Shown: positions 8,462 to 17,340 of the stretch, one piece after another
Layout: the number at the start of each line of letters is the position of its first letter
How positions within the stretch are numbered: the stretch's first letter is position 1
DNA from: Nostoc sp. 'Lobaria pulmonaria (5183) cyanobiont'
GTDB taxonomy: Bacteria; Cyanobacteriota; Cyanobacteriia; Cyanobacteriales; Nostocaceae
Assembly: GCF_002949795.1 (NCBI RefSeq)
Contig: NZ_CP026694.1
Coordinates: forward strand, 1 to 63,064
DNA length: 63,064 bases
Direction of reading: 5' to 3'
Position numbers and translations under genes: made by a program
The notes under the pieces: generated by a model
What the model was told of the DNA's origin: nothing
What the model saw: only the letters and a program-made list of their open reading frames with translations
Database searches by the model: none

Positions 8462-9133
8462 ATGGCACGTAATTTTGGAGGAGCGAAACTCAAAAATCAT
8501 ATTCCCAACAATGCCCCCGGTACGTTAGGAGCAATGGGGAGACTGTTTGATGTGTCGGCATCAGAGTTCAACAAAGCCTTACAGGGAGATCAAACGGTAA
8601 TCACCAAAATTGCAGACATGGCGCGACTGTCTGACACAGCTAAGGCCAATCTGCCTAAAGCTTTGGAAGCATATCGGAAGATTATTGAAACAACTGGCGA
8701 TGTAAACCAAGCCTACGCTGAACTGGTGCAATTGACCCAAAAACACGGTACGCAAACCCTGAAAGCTATCAACACCAGTAAGACAGGAGAGCAGCGTTTT
8801 AAGAACGAGATGACCGAAATGCAGGCGGAACACGTCAACGCTACCACTGCCGAGGCCACCCGTCACGCTCAACGTTCATCCTTGATTCAGATATCTGGGG
8901 CCACAGCAGACCTTATGGCATTGGCTAAGTATGAAGTTGATTTAATCAAAGCTTCTAACAAGCTGCCTGAGACACAAGACGCAGCAGATCGAGCTTATGA
9001 AAATGCCGTAACTAGCGCACTGTGGACTAATGGCAGTGAAGCCAAAACCGACCGCATACCAAAGCCCAATTACTCGCGTACTGCTGGGATTAGTCGAGTA
9101 GGCGACTGGTTCAGGAATTTTATGGGCATCTAA
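8462..9133 (+). CDS. Hypothetical helical protein
   Basis: The protein has 223 residues and is almost wholly helical by composition, with coiled-coil-prone stretches around 60-170 (Ala, Lys, Glu and Thr rich) and a basic, aromatic end (SRVGDWFRNFMGI) that may be a membrane-binding amphipathic helix. The start is supported by TAGGAGATTAA. A hairpin terminator follows 14 bases after the stop, so transcription may be attenuated here before the membrane protein and ATPase genes. Confidence 0.65.
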   Translation: MARNFGGAKLKNHIPNNAPGTLGAMGRLFDVSASEFNKALQGDQTVITKIADMARLSDTAKANLPKALEAYRKIIETTGDVNQAYAELVQLTQKHGTQTLKAINTSKTGEQRFKNEMTEMQAEHVNATTAEATRHAQRSSLIQISGATADLMALAKYEVDLIKASNKLPETQDAADRAYENAVTSALWTNGSEAKTDRIPKPNYSRTAGISRVGDWFRNFMGI

Positions 9134-9146
9134 CCATAGTTAGCTA

Positions 9147-9180
9147 AAAGCCAGTAGTGACGGAAAACTCTGGCTTTTTC
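9147..9180 (+). terminator. Intrinsic terminator inside the operon
   Basis: The stem AAAGCCAG / CTGGCTTT (8 bp, 15-base loop) is followed by TTTC. It separates the first part of the operon from the membrane protein plus ATPase pair, so these may be expressed at a lower level or from their own promoter. Confidence 0.7.
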
Positions 9181-9204
9181 TGTTTCACCCCAGGCGAGGT
9201 AAAC

Positions 9205-9783
9205 ATGAATGAAATTGATTCCCTATTATCACAGTTCCAAACGAATGGCGAACAATCCACACCGTTAATGTGGGGTGAAACTACTGAAGAAAAACCGACC
9301 CCAGAGAGCGAAGACGGCGATCGGTTAGAGCAATCTATTAGAGATGTCTTCAGTAACAAGCAACTGCTAAACAAAGCACTGGCTACATTCCTGGGTGTGT
9401 TTACTGCCAATGCTGGAGTCAGCCTACTAACAACTCTAGGGATTGGGGCGATCGCTTCTGGCACACTCGGCAGCATTGTACTTGGGCTATTTTTCGCCAA
9501 CACTCTCACGAAAATTCACTATGACGGCAGAATCTATATTGGTAAAGACTTCATAGTGGCGACTGCCCAAACTGCAAGTGTAGGGGCTTCGCTGTGGGTG
9601 GCTTTTGACGAGTATCGAATGGTGTCTAATGCAACTAATACAGGTAAGACACGGTTCTATTCAGAAGTAAGACAGTACGAAGTTAAGCCCAGTCCCCAGA
9701 CTGACACCCCTTGGTTAATGATCGGGTTGGCAGCATTAGGAGTGTTGTTGCTTGCAGCTATGACGAGGGGGAGAAGCCAATGA
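9205..9783 (+). CDS. Multi-pass membrane protein paired with the P-loop ATPase
   Basis: The upstream GTG at 9157 would overlap the terminator hairpin, so the start is placed at the ATG at 9205, which follows GGCGAGG. The 192-residue product has an acidic N-terminal 45 residues, two adjacent hydrophobic segments around 55-100, another near 112-130 and a last one at about 170-185 before a basic tail. The stop overlaps the ATG of the ATPase gene (ATGA at 9780). Tight coupling suggests it anchors or partners that ATPase. Family not recognised. Confidence 0.7.
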   Translation: MNEIDSLLSQFQTNGEQSTPLMWGETTEEKPTPESEDGDRLEQSIRDVFSNKQLLNKALATFLGVFTANAGVSLLTTLGIGAIASGTLGSIVLGLFFANTLTKIHYDGRIYIGKDFIVATAQTASVGASLWVAFDEYRMVSNATNTGKTRFYSEVRQYEVKPSPQTDTPWLMIGLAALGVLLLAAMTRGRSQ

Positions 9784-11603
9784 AACGTAAGCAGTTTGAG
9801 GATTATTTACGATCAGGAACAGCCAACAATATCACTGTGGGGCTGCTGGCAACCATTGGCTTAATTTGTGGGGCAAAGTCATTTACTGGCACGATGATTA
9901 GTTTGGTTGAATATTGCTTCATCCCCGAAAAGCTCACTCATCCGGTTAACCGTCAAAGGTACTGCACTCCCAACAAGCGTTACATAATGCCCGAAGCGGA
10001 GTTTTATGCTGAAGCTTATGCACCAGCTAACCCAGAGTTTCAGCGTGATAACTTCCTGCCAACCAAAGCTACCCGTTTAAGAATAATCCCCCCAAGTAAC
10101 CCGGATAAGGCTTTGTGGGGATTAGCTTCAGTGTTTTTTCTAGGAGGAGCCTATGGGTTATCCAAAGCTAGGGAATGGCGATTAGTCCAACTAATGCCCT
10201 CTGTTAGGGAAGAAATTCGTAGCAACTGGTTAATTTCTAAACTTTGGTACGGGTTAAGGCTCCATAAGGAAGCATATAGCGCACAACTAGATTACGAATT
10301 CCACCAATGGACGGAGAATAGACGGGTAAGAACCGCGCAGTTGTCACAAATGACACCGCAAGAGTTAGCCATCTTTCAGGAACAAGTGAGATTAAGGGCA
10401 GAGGCAGAAGCACGGGTGCAACTGCAACAGGCAACTGGACAACCAGCCGCAGCATTACCAGGGCAGTCAACGCAGGATATTGCTAATCCTGGGGATAAGG
10501 TTGAAGGAAGCTCTCAAGAGACGCTACAACAAAATATTGCTGGAAGTCTTCACCCATCAGAAGCTCTTGCCCTGAATACTTTGCAAGCCCTAGCCAGAGC
10601 CGATAGCTCTACTGCTTTAGTTGCCGCACCGGGAAGCGGTAAATCAGTAACGCTCAATTACTTAATTGAGAAGATTTTGGCAGATTCACCTAATGCTGAT
10701 ATCTGGGTAATTAGTGCTAAGAATGATAGTTTCTGTGGTTTACGAGAGAAGGAGAGAGTAATTGTCTTTGATCAAGAAAACCCAGACCTAGCCAAAGAGG
10801 TAATTGATAGCTTTTACACCGACTACAAAAAGCGTAAGCAACTACCAGAAACAAAGCGCGAATCCTTACCACCATTGATTCTAATTCTGGATGATTGGTT
10901 AGTGATTGCTGACCAATTAAGCAAGCATTACTCCGACTGGAATTATGGGGGTAAATTACTTGATGTTTTACTGATTGGTCGAGAGTTTAATACTAAGTTT
11001 ATTGCCTCGCTACAATCTTTTAATTTGGCGGCTTTGGGCATTGAAAAGATGGATGCTCAAACCCGGATGTGTCTCAATTTACTGCTCTTAGGTAACAGGT
11101 ATATCAAGAACGAAAGGGAGCAAGAATCTTATGGGGTATTGGAGTTGATTTTAAATAGAGGTGACATTATTCCAGGTAAGCAAGAGAGAGAACAAATTAA
11201 ATCTAAATACCAGTCAGTTAAAGCAGTCTCTTATCAAAACTTACGTCCAGTGATGATTGCTTCCGTTGGAGGTTTTGTTGTGGCATTAATGCCAAAATTA
11301 TCTAATAAAGCCAAGCCGATTGCTTCGGAGCAGGAATATCTAGATAGAGTATATGAGCTTGAATTTAATTTAAGTCAGACTCACCATCACCAACAAAAGC
11401 CATTATCTGAGGTGGCTAAAAAAATTTATGAATACTTCCAGAACGTGAAGAACAAAACGCCAAAAACATTACGGGATTTGAAGAAGGCTGACAGATTATT
11501 AGGCTATTCAGACCAAAAATTAATTGATGGTTTAGCTGAATTACTTAAGGCTCATAAGATAAATTCTGACGGCAATGATAACTACTCCCTCCCTGATTGG
11601 TGA
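9780..11603 (+). CDS. Membrane-anchored P-loop ATPase resembling a conjugative coupling protein (FtsK/VirD4/HerA-like)
   Basis: The protein has 607 residues from the ATG that overlaps the previous stop. It has hydrophobic segments near 15-38 and about 112-132, then a long helical linker, then a motor domain with Walker A PGSGKS near 283-288 and Walker B LILILDD near 365-371. A winged-helix-like C-terminus (about 540-605: LSEVAKKIYEYF, LRDLKKADRLLGYSDQKLIDGLAELL) recalls FtsK-gamma or TraD tails. This layout fits a DNA pump or a relaxosome-receptor coupling protein. With a MobV relaxase elsewhere in the window, a role in plasmid transfer is plausible. Linkage to a ParM-like gene also allows a role in segregation. 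Confidence 0.75.
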   Translation: MKRKQFEDYLRSGTANNITVGLLATIGLICGAKSFTGTMISLVEYCFIPEKLTHPVNRQRYCTPNKRYIMPEAEFYAEAYAPANPEFQRDNFLPTKATRLRIIPPSNPDKALWGLASVFFLGGAYGLSKAREWRLVQLMPSVREEIRSNWLISKLWYGLRLHKEAYSAQLDYEFHQWTENRRVRTAQLSQMTPQELAIFQEQVRLRAEAEARVQLQQATGQPAAALPGQSTQDIANPGDKVEGSSQETLQQNIAGSLHPSEALALNTLQALARADSSTALVAAPGSGKSVTLNYLIEKILADSPNADIWVISAKNDSFCGLREKERVIVFDQENPDLAKEVIDSFYTDYKKRKQLPETKRESLPPLILILDDWLVIADQLSKHYSDWNYGGKLLDVLLIGREFNTKFIASLQSFNLAALGIEKMDAQTRMCLNLLLLGNRYIKNEREQESYGVLELILNRGDIIPGKQEREQIKSKYQSVKAVSYQNLRPVMIASVGGFVVALMPKLSNKAKPIASEQEYLDRVYELEFNLSQTHHHQQKPLSEVAKKIYEYFQNVKNKTPKTLRDLKKADRLLGYSDQKLIDGLAELLKAHKINSDGNDNYSLPDW

Positions 11604-11760
11604 GCGTATTGCCGTAATGCCGTAGTGAGCAGGAGGTATGTAAAACTGGCTTTTCTGGGTGTCTACGTCAGGAGGCAGCAATCACGGCAATCCTTGCCCT
11701 GTATAGGTCGTAGACTACGGCTGCTTTACGGCATCGTGGACACCCACGGCAGAGACACCA
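11604..11760. repeat. Nested inverted-repeat region after the ATPase operon
   Basis: TGGGTGTCTACG (about 11658) pairs with CGTGGACACCCA (about 11736), 11 of 12 positions. Outside and inside it, GCCGTAATGCCGTAG (about 11610) pairs with CTACGGC and TTACGGC (about 11713-11730), and GACTACGG/CCGTAGTG blocks repeat. On RNA this could form a large structured terminator. On DNA it could be a recombination or nicking site. Confidence 0.6.
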
Positions 11761-11813
11761 ATAATAAATCAGCCAAAAAATAGCCATTTATTATTAGAAG
11801 ATTATCACGCATC

Positions 11814-11987
11814 ATGCTAAAAATTGTCATCGTTGAACGAGAACCATTCACGCTCTTAGGTATCAAGACTGCTATTTCACAATCTCCTGACATAGAAGTT
11901 AGTGGTGAAGCCACTCAAACAATGTCAGGAGATGACTATTACTCCTACAACACACTCCAGGAGCTTGAAGATAAAATGAAAAAATAG
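11814..11987 (+). pseudogene. Response-regulator receiver-domain fragment
   Basis: A 57-codon frame begins MLKIVIVEREPFTLLGIKTA and continues SPDIEVSGEA, the characteristic first strand, acidic loop and second strand of a NarL-type receiver domain. It then diverges and stops before the phosphoacceptor Asp region. It looks like the 5' stub of a truncated two-component regulator. Whether it is still translated is unknown. Confidence 0.55.
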
Positions 11988-11993
11988 CTGATT

Positions 11994-12191
11994 TTAAATA
12001 ACAGTCTTTTCTTGTTGCTTAGAAACTGGCATTAAAAACAGTTTTGGGAATAAAAGTCCAGAACGATTTTTGTAGTCATCAAACTCAGAGTAACGAGATA
12101 AAGAAGAGTCTTTCTTAAGCATATTTGGAATAAATATCATGCTGAATAAACCTCCTATAATCAAGAATGGGAGCCAGTGTTGAGTCAGCAT
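11994..12191 (-). CDS. Short membrane protein similar to the C-terminus of isoprenylcysteine-methyltransferase-like proteins (fragment?)
   Basis: The protein has 65 residues. One hydrophobic segment (about 6-23) is followed by LSRYSEFDDYKNRSGLLFPKL, which resembles the conserved tail of ICMT/DUF1295-type membrane proteins. Full-length members have several membrane passes, so this may be a truncated remnant with a fortuitous ATG. It lies 16 bases downstream of the NRPS stop on the same strand. Confidence 0.5.
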   Translation of the reverse strand: MLTQHWLPFLIIGGLFSMIFIPNMLKKDSSLSRYSEFDDYKNRSGLLFPKLFLMPVSKQQEKTVI

Positions 12192-12207
12192 TTTTTTTCA
12201 TATACTA

Positions 12208-15200
12208 CTAATGCCCCTTGCTCTGTTCGTTTAAGGAAGATAACTTAATCCGCCGACTTTCACGCGATAGTGGTACTAAAACTGGGGCTTGATTTTGAGT
12301 ATTGCTTTCTTTAAAGCTTTCCACCACTTTAGATAGTTGTGCAATTGTCGATGCTTCAAATACGCTACGCAAAGGTAACTCCACACATAAACCGTCGCGC
12401 ACTCTAGAGACAAGCTGAGTTGCCAGTAATGAATGACCGCCTAATTCAAAGAAATTGTCATAAATTCCTACGCGCTTAATTCCCAAAACCTCAGCAAAAA
12501 TTTTCACCAGCACTTGTTCAACAGCAGTCCGAGGTGCGGTGTAATTTTTAGGCAATTGGGGCTTAATTACATCATGCAATGCTCTCAAGGCGCGGCGATT
12601 GACTTTATCATTAGCTGTTAGAGGTAAAGACTCTAATACTACAAAAGCTGATGGCATCATGTACTCAGGCAGTTTTTGTGCTACGTAAGTCTGTAACTGC
12701 GGCACTAATTTACGCGCTGCTTTGGCTTGTAGGGGATTATTGGCGTAAGATTGCCAGGGACGAGAGTGAGTCGTGCTATGTGGAAAAATAATTCTCTTAC
12801 CTACTCCATCTTGTCGTACAAAAACCACATCATAATGACCTTCAATACTTGAATGTGACCAGGTAATATCAACCCCATAAGGTACATTCAGCGCATATAA
12901 ATCTTCTGGATCTACTCCGAAATTTTCGAGTTCTTGCAAAGCTTTACGTATTTGACCTACAGTTTTAAAACCTTCTACGTTTGATAGCCATTCTGCTGTT
13001 TTAACTGCTGACATTACCCGCGCATTAGGTACATTGATAATGCTTAATATTTCTGGTTGATTCTCAATTAATAACTGACGTACTGCTGAGATTGTTAGAT
13101 TATCTTCAGACCAGTTCAGCACTGAATAATTTCCAGTATTCTTAACAGTTTCGGCACTAATATGAAGAATCACATTGTAACGAAACTCAGTTAACTCATT
13201 GTGATGTTTACCCCGCATCAGTTGAATTTGTACATGATTTATCTGGGGAAAGTGTTGCTTTATGGCAGTAAAAAAAGCTGGGTCAATGACTAACTCTGTT
13301 TCTTGAAATATTTGCATTTGTACCCGTTGCTGCAACTCGAAGCTGCTAAGGGTAGGTTCAGCTTGATACAGTTGCACTGACGCATGAAAAGCTTGCAAGA
13401 GTGGCAAACTACGCACATCTCCTATGAAGATAAAGCCACCCGGAGCAGTTGCCTGCACAGCACCTTCTAATACACTAATCAGATAATCAATAGTAGGAAA
13501 ATATTGTACAACCGAGTTCAGAATTACTGCATCAAAAGCTGCTGTTTCTACTTTCTCGAAGTCAGTAGCCATTTGCTGATACAGCGTTACCTGCGGCATT
13601 TCTTGCTTTTGTAACTGCTGCTGAATGTAGTTAAGTGAAACTCCGGAAAAGTCTGTCCCCCAATATTTAGTGCAGTGAGGTGCAACCCTAAACATAATTA
13701 AACCTGTTCCACAACCAATTTCTAACACTCGTTTAGGTTGAAAAGCCAAAATTTGCTCGACTTGGTTATCCACCCACTCACGCATCTGCTCTGATGGAAT
13801 AGGTTGATTTGTATAACTACTATTCCAGCCTACAATATTCAATTTTGGATCGGAATCAACAGGTTGGTTATAAGTTTCGTCATAGAGCATCTGCCATTGC
13901 AAAACTTGCTCATTCTGCAATTGCATTAATTGCATATTCTCTTGCTCGCTGCTGTATTCGGTTTTTGGTACTACATAAGCTACTAGGCGTTTTTCTCCTT
14001 TCTCCTCCCGAATTATAACTACAGTTTGCTGCACTGCTGGATGCTGACTGAGTACCCCTTCAATTTCTCCCAACTCAATGCGGTAGCCGCGGATTTTTAC
14101 CTGCTCGTCGAGGCGACCTAAAAATTCAATGTTGCCATCTACTCGATAGCGAACTAAATCACCTGTCTTATAAAGCCGTGCTTTTAATTTATTAGTAAAA
14201 GAATGATAAATGAAGGATTCAGCAGTTAAGTCAGAACAGTTTAAATAACCTCGCGCCAATCCATCACCACTTATGTACAACTCTCCCGAAACGCCGAGGG
14301 GTACAGGTTGTAAATATTTATCTAATATGTAAACTTGTGTATTGGCGATCGCACGACCAATTGCAGGTGCTAAATTATCTTTATGTTTAACATAAATATG
14401 AGCAGAAGTTGTAACAACTGTGTTTTCAGTTGGCCCATAATTATTAACTACTTGAAAAGGATGGTCAGCTAAAGGATATTGATTTAATTTGTCTCCACCT
14501 GTGAGTAATATTCGTAAAGCCGCGTTCTTCGGAAAATCTAATAATAAAACTTTCTCTGCTAAAGGTGTTGGTATGAAAGAAATTGTTATCGCTTTTGATA
14601 CTAGCCAATCTCGTAGTTGTTCAGGTATTTGCCTGATTTCATCATTTACAAAATAAATGCTTGCACCAGCACTAAGATAAGGCCAAACTTCCCAACCGCA
14701 AGCGTCAAAGCCAACTCCCGAAATCTGCGTTGCTCGGTCAAGAGGTGAAACTGTAAACGTTTTTTGATGCCAAAAAACTAGATTTAACAATCCTTTATGT
14801 TCTATTTTAACCCCTTTAGGCTTTCCAGTTGAGCCAGAGGTATAAATAACATAAGCAAGGTTATCTACTTTAACTTGACTGGTAAGATTATCTTCAAGTT
14901 CTTGAGTAATAATTTCCCAATCACTATCTAAAGCGATTACCTCTGAATTATGGGTTCCTAGACGTTTAATCCATTTATCTTGAGTTAATAAAACTGAGAT
15001 GTTAGTATCTTCAAGCATAAAGTTTAAACGTTCAGACGGATAGCTTGGATCTAAAGGTACATAAGCTCCGCCTGCTTTTAGGATGCTCAACATCCCGATT
15101 ACCATATCAAAAGAGCGTTCTACACAAAGTCCTACTAAAACTTCGGCTTCAACTCCTAATTTTTTTAGATAATGTGCAAGTTTGTTGCTGCGTATATTTA

Positions 15201-16917
15201 ACTCCTTGTAGGTGAGTTGTCTGTCTCCAAATACCAAGGCTATGGCATCAGGTTTCTGCTCTGCAAAACTCTCAAATAACTGATGGATACACTTATCCTG
15301 AGAATAATCTGCCTGGGTATTGTTCCATTCAGCTAATAATTGATTTAGCTCAGATGCGCTTAAAAGTGGTAATTGTGCAATTCGGTCTTCTGGATTTGCA
15401 ACTATACCCTCCAGTAATATTTGGAAGTGTTCTAGCATCCTGGTGATAGTAGCGTCATCAAATAAATCAGTGCTGTAAATTACAAAACCACTAATTCCCT
15501 CTGAGCTATCTGCCCATAACCCATTTTGAGTATTTGGCTCCCACAAGTGGAACTCCAAATCAAAGCGCGTTGTTTCCGTTTCAAATGGTAGCGGACTTAA
15601 AGTCAAACTAGGTAACTCTAACGCGGACATTGGCGCATTTTGGAGCGCAAAAACTACTTGAAAGAGTGGATTTTGATTTAAATTCCGCTCTGGATGTAGT
15701 TCCTCTACAAGTTTTTCAAAAGGCAAATCTTGGTGGCTGTATGCCCCTAAAGCTACCTCTTTGACTTGACTCAATAATTCCCTAAAAGTTGGATTTCCAC
15801 TTAGTTGGGTACGCAGTACTAAGCTATTGACAAAAAAACCAATTAATCCCTCAATTTGACTGCGGTTGCGATTGGCAATAGGTGAACCGATAGCAATATC
15901 TTCTTGTTGTGTGTAGCGGTAAAGAAAAACTTGGAATGCTGCTAGTAGGGTTATAAACAAAGTTACCCCTTCTTGCTGTCCGAGAGCTAAAAGTGCTTTG
16001 CTCAAACTTTTTGATAATTGCAGAGGTTGCCTTGCACCCTGGTAACTTTGAGCAGCTAGTCTTGGTCTGTCGGTTGGCAGATTTAGCATAGAAATGCCAT
16101 CTAATTGCTTGTGCCAATAACTCAGTTGCTTTTCTAATACTTCCCCTTGCAACCACTGGCGTTGCCAGTATGCAAAGTCTGCATATTGGGTTGTAAGTTT
16201 CGCTAGAGGAGAAGGCTGATTGCTGGCAAAGGCTGTGTAAAGTGCTGCTATCTCTTGAATCAGCACCCCAATAGACCAACCATCACAGACAATGTGGTGC
16301 ATAGTCAGCAGCAGGATGTATTGTGTCTCATCCAACCGCAGCAGTTTTACTCGTAGCAACGAATCAGTTGATAAATTGAAAGGATGTTGAGCTTCTTGGG
16401 TAGTAAGTTGTCGTGCTTGTATTTCTCGTTCGGCTTGTGGCAGTTGCCGTAAATCTATTACTGGTAAGGGTATTTTGAGCGTAGGATTAATTACCTGAAC
16501 TGGTTGCCCTGACTGGATGACAAAAGTGGTGCGTAAAGCTTCATGTCGGCGCACAATTTCGTTAAAAGTTTGCTCTAGCGCGGCTTGATTGAGCGAACCT
16601 GTTAAATTTAGTGCTAGTGGAATGTTATAGAAAGGATTATTAGGGATTAATTGGTCAAGAAACCACAGCCGTTGTTGAGCAAAAGAGAGGGGAAGATTTT
16701 CTGACCGCGAAATAGATACTAGAGGTCTAAAGCTGTGATTCTTAGTACGATTAGATACTTCTAAAAATTCAATAATTTCTGCTTTCCGCTCTTGAATTTC
16801 TGCACGCAGTTCTGCTGTAATAATTCCTTCAGGGGCGTTACAGCGAAACTTTTCACCATCAATAAAAACTTGAATATCTAAGCTGCGAAGATAAGATAAA
16901 AACTCAACGGTATTCAA
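12208..16917 (-). CDS. NRPS module TubC-docking / C / A with inserted N-methyltransferase / PCP (predicted N-Me-Leu)
   Basis: I start this 1569-residue NRPS at TTG 16917, which follows AAGGGG and gives the standard TubC docking start NTVEFLSYLRSL. An upstream TTG at 16935 is the longer alternative. With six-residue-longer numbering: docking 8-60; condensation about 80-520 with HHIVCDG at 213-219; adenylation from about 545 with core YTSGSTGKPKG. Pocket residues read by alignment to GrsA are D-A-W-F-L-G-N-V-V plus Lys, a published Leu signature. After A8 an SAM-dependent methyltransferase is inserted (VLEIGCGTG near 1070), as in N-methylating modules. The A10 motif is NDKVNR rather than NGKVDR. 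The PCP has LGGHSL near 1525. No thioesterase is present. Confidence 0.92.
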   Translation of the reverse strand: MNTVEFLSYLRSLDIQVFIDGEKFRCNAPEGIITAELRAEIQERKAEIIEFLEVSNRTKNHSFRPLVSISRSENLPLSFAQQRLWFLDQLIPNNPFYNIPLALNLTGSLNQAALEQTFNEIVRRHEALRTTFVIQSGQPVQVINPTLKIPLPVIDLRQLPQAEREIQARQLTTQEAQHPFNLSTDSLLRVKLLRLDETQYILLLTMHHIVCDGWSIGVLIQEIAALYTAFASNQPSPLAKLTTQYADFAYWQRQWLQGEVLEKQLSYWHKQLDGISMLNLPTDRPRLAAQSYQGARQPLQLSKSLSKALLALGQQEGVTLFITLLAAFQVFLYRYTQQEDIAIGSPIANRNRSQIEGLIGFFVNSLVLRTQLSGNPTFRELLSQVKEVALGAYSHQDLPFEKLVEELHPERNLNQNPLFQVVFALQNAPMSALELPSLTLSPLPFETETTRFDLEFHLWEPNTQNGLWADSSEGISGFVIYSTDLFDDATITRMLEHFQILLEGIVANPEDRIAQLPLLSASELNQLLAEWNNTQADYSQDKCIHQLFESFAEQKPDAIALVFGDRQLTYKELNIRSNKLAHYLKKLGVEAEVLVGLCVERSFDMVIGMLSILKAGGAYVPLDPSYPSERLNFMLEDTNISVLLTQDKWIKRLGTHNSEVIALDSDWEIITQELEDNLTSQVKVDNLAYVIYTSGSTGKPKGVKIEHKGLLNLVFWHQKTFTVSPLDRATQISGVGFDACGWEVWPYLSAGASIYFVNDEIRQIPEQLRDWLVSKAITISFIPTPLAEKVLLLDFPKNAALRILLTGGDKLNQYPLADHPFQVVNNYGPTENTVVTTSAHIYVKHKDNLAPAIGRAIANTQVYILDKYLQPVPLGVSGELYISGDGLARGYLNCSDLTAESFIYHSFTNKLKARLYKTGDLVRYRVDGNIEFLGRLDEQVKIRGYRIELGEIEGVLSQHPAVQQTVVIIREEKGEKRLVAYVVPKTEYSSEQENMQLMQLQNEQVLQWQMLYDETYNQPVDSDPKLNIVGWNSSYTNQPIPSEQMREWVDNQVEQILAFQPKRVLEIGCGTGLIMFRVAPHCTKYWGTDFSGVSLNYIQQQLQKQEMPQVTLYQQMATDFEKVETAAFDAVILNSVVQYFPTIDYLISVLEGAVQATAPGGFIFIGDVRSLPLLQAFHASVQLYQAEPTLSSFELQQRVQMQIFQETELVIDPAFFTAIKQHFPQINHVQIQLMRGKHHNELTEFRYNVILHISAETVKNTGNYSVLNWSEDNLTISAVRQLLIENQPEILSIINVPNARVMSAVKTAEWLSNVEGFKTVGQIRKALQELENFGVDPEDLYALNVPYGVDITWSHSSIEGHYDVVFVRQDGVGKRIIFPHSTTHSRPWQSYANNPLQAKAARKLVPQLQTYVAQKLPEYMMPSAFVVLESLPLTANDKVNRRALRALHDVIKPQLPKNYTAPRTAVEQVLVKIFAEVLGIKRVGIYDNFFELGGHSLLATQLVSRVRDGLCVELPLRSVFEASTIAQLSKVVESFKESNTQNQAPVLVPLSRESRRIKLSSLNEQSKGH

Positions 16918-16935
16918 AATTACACCCCTTCGCAA

Positions 16936-17340
16936 CTATTGTTACAACAAAGGCAGAGGGCAGGAGGCAGAAGGCAGAAGGAAAAAAGCATTAATAAAAA
17001 ACTTGCATTTGCAGGGTCTAAAGCCCAGTTTAAAAAAGGAATTGTATCGAGACGCGTAGCGCGAGATAGAAAGCGTCCAAGATAAATCACACGTTTTTAA
17101 ACGTGGGTTCCCTTCTGCCTTCTGCCTTCGTACTTCTGCCTTCTGAATTATAAGCTTTTTAAGCTTTTTTAAATAAATAGTTATTTCTACTTAGCTGCAC
17201 TGCTTATTAACTAACCCAATATTTTTATCACACTTATAACAGGGTATAAATCATTCTTGAGGTTGAAAATCGGATGGTTGTAACTGTGGTATGAACCTAA
17301 AAGACAATGCAGTTAATGACGTATCGCAAGGTTTAGGCTC
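16936..17340. promoter_or_regulatory. Divergent intergenic region with GCAGAAG-type repeats
   Basis: This 400-base region between the NRPS and the hydrolase holds a purine-rich repeat cluster at about 16949-16985 (GGCAGAAGGCAGAAGG) and its complement at about 17110-17146 (CCTTCTGCCTTC, repeated). The two can fold into a long hairpin. Between them is GAGACGCGTAGCGCGAGA, a Nostoc-type palindromic repeat. These are cyanobacterial short tandem/interspersed repeats. Both divergent promoters must lie here, but I cannot assign them securely. Confidence 0.6.
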
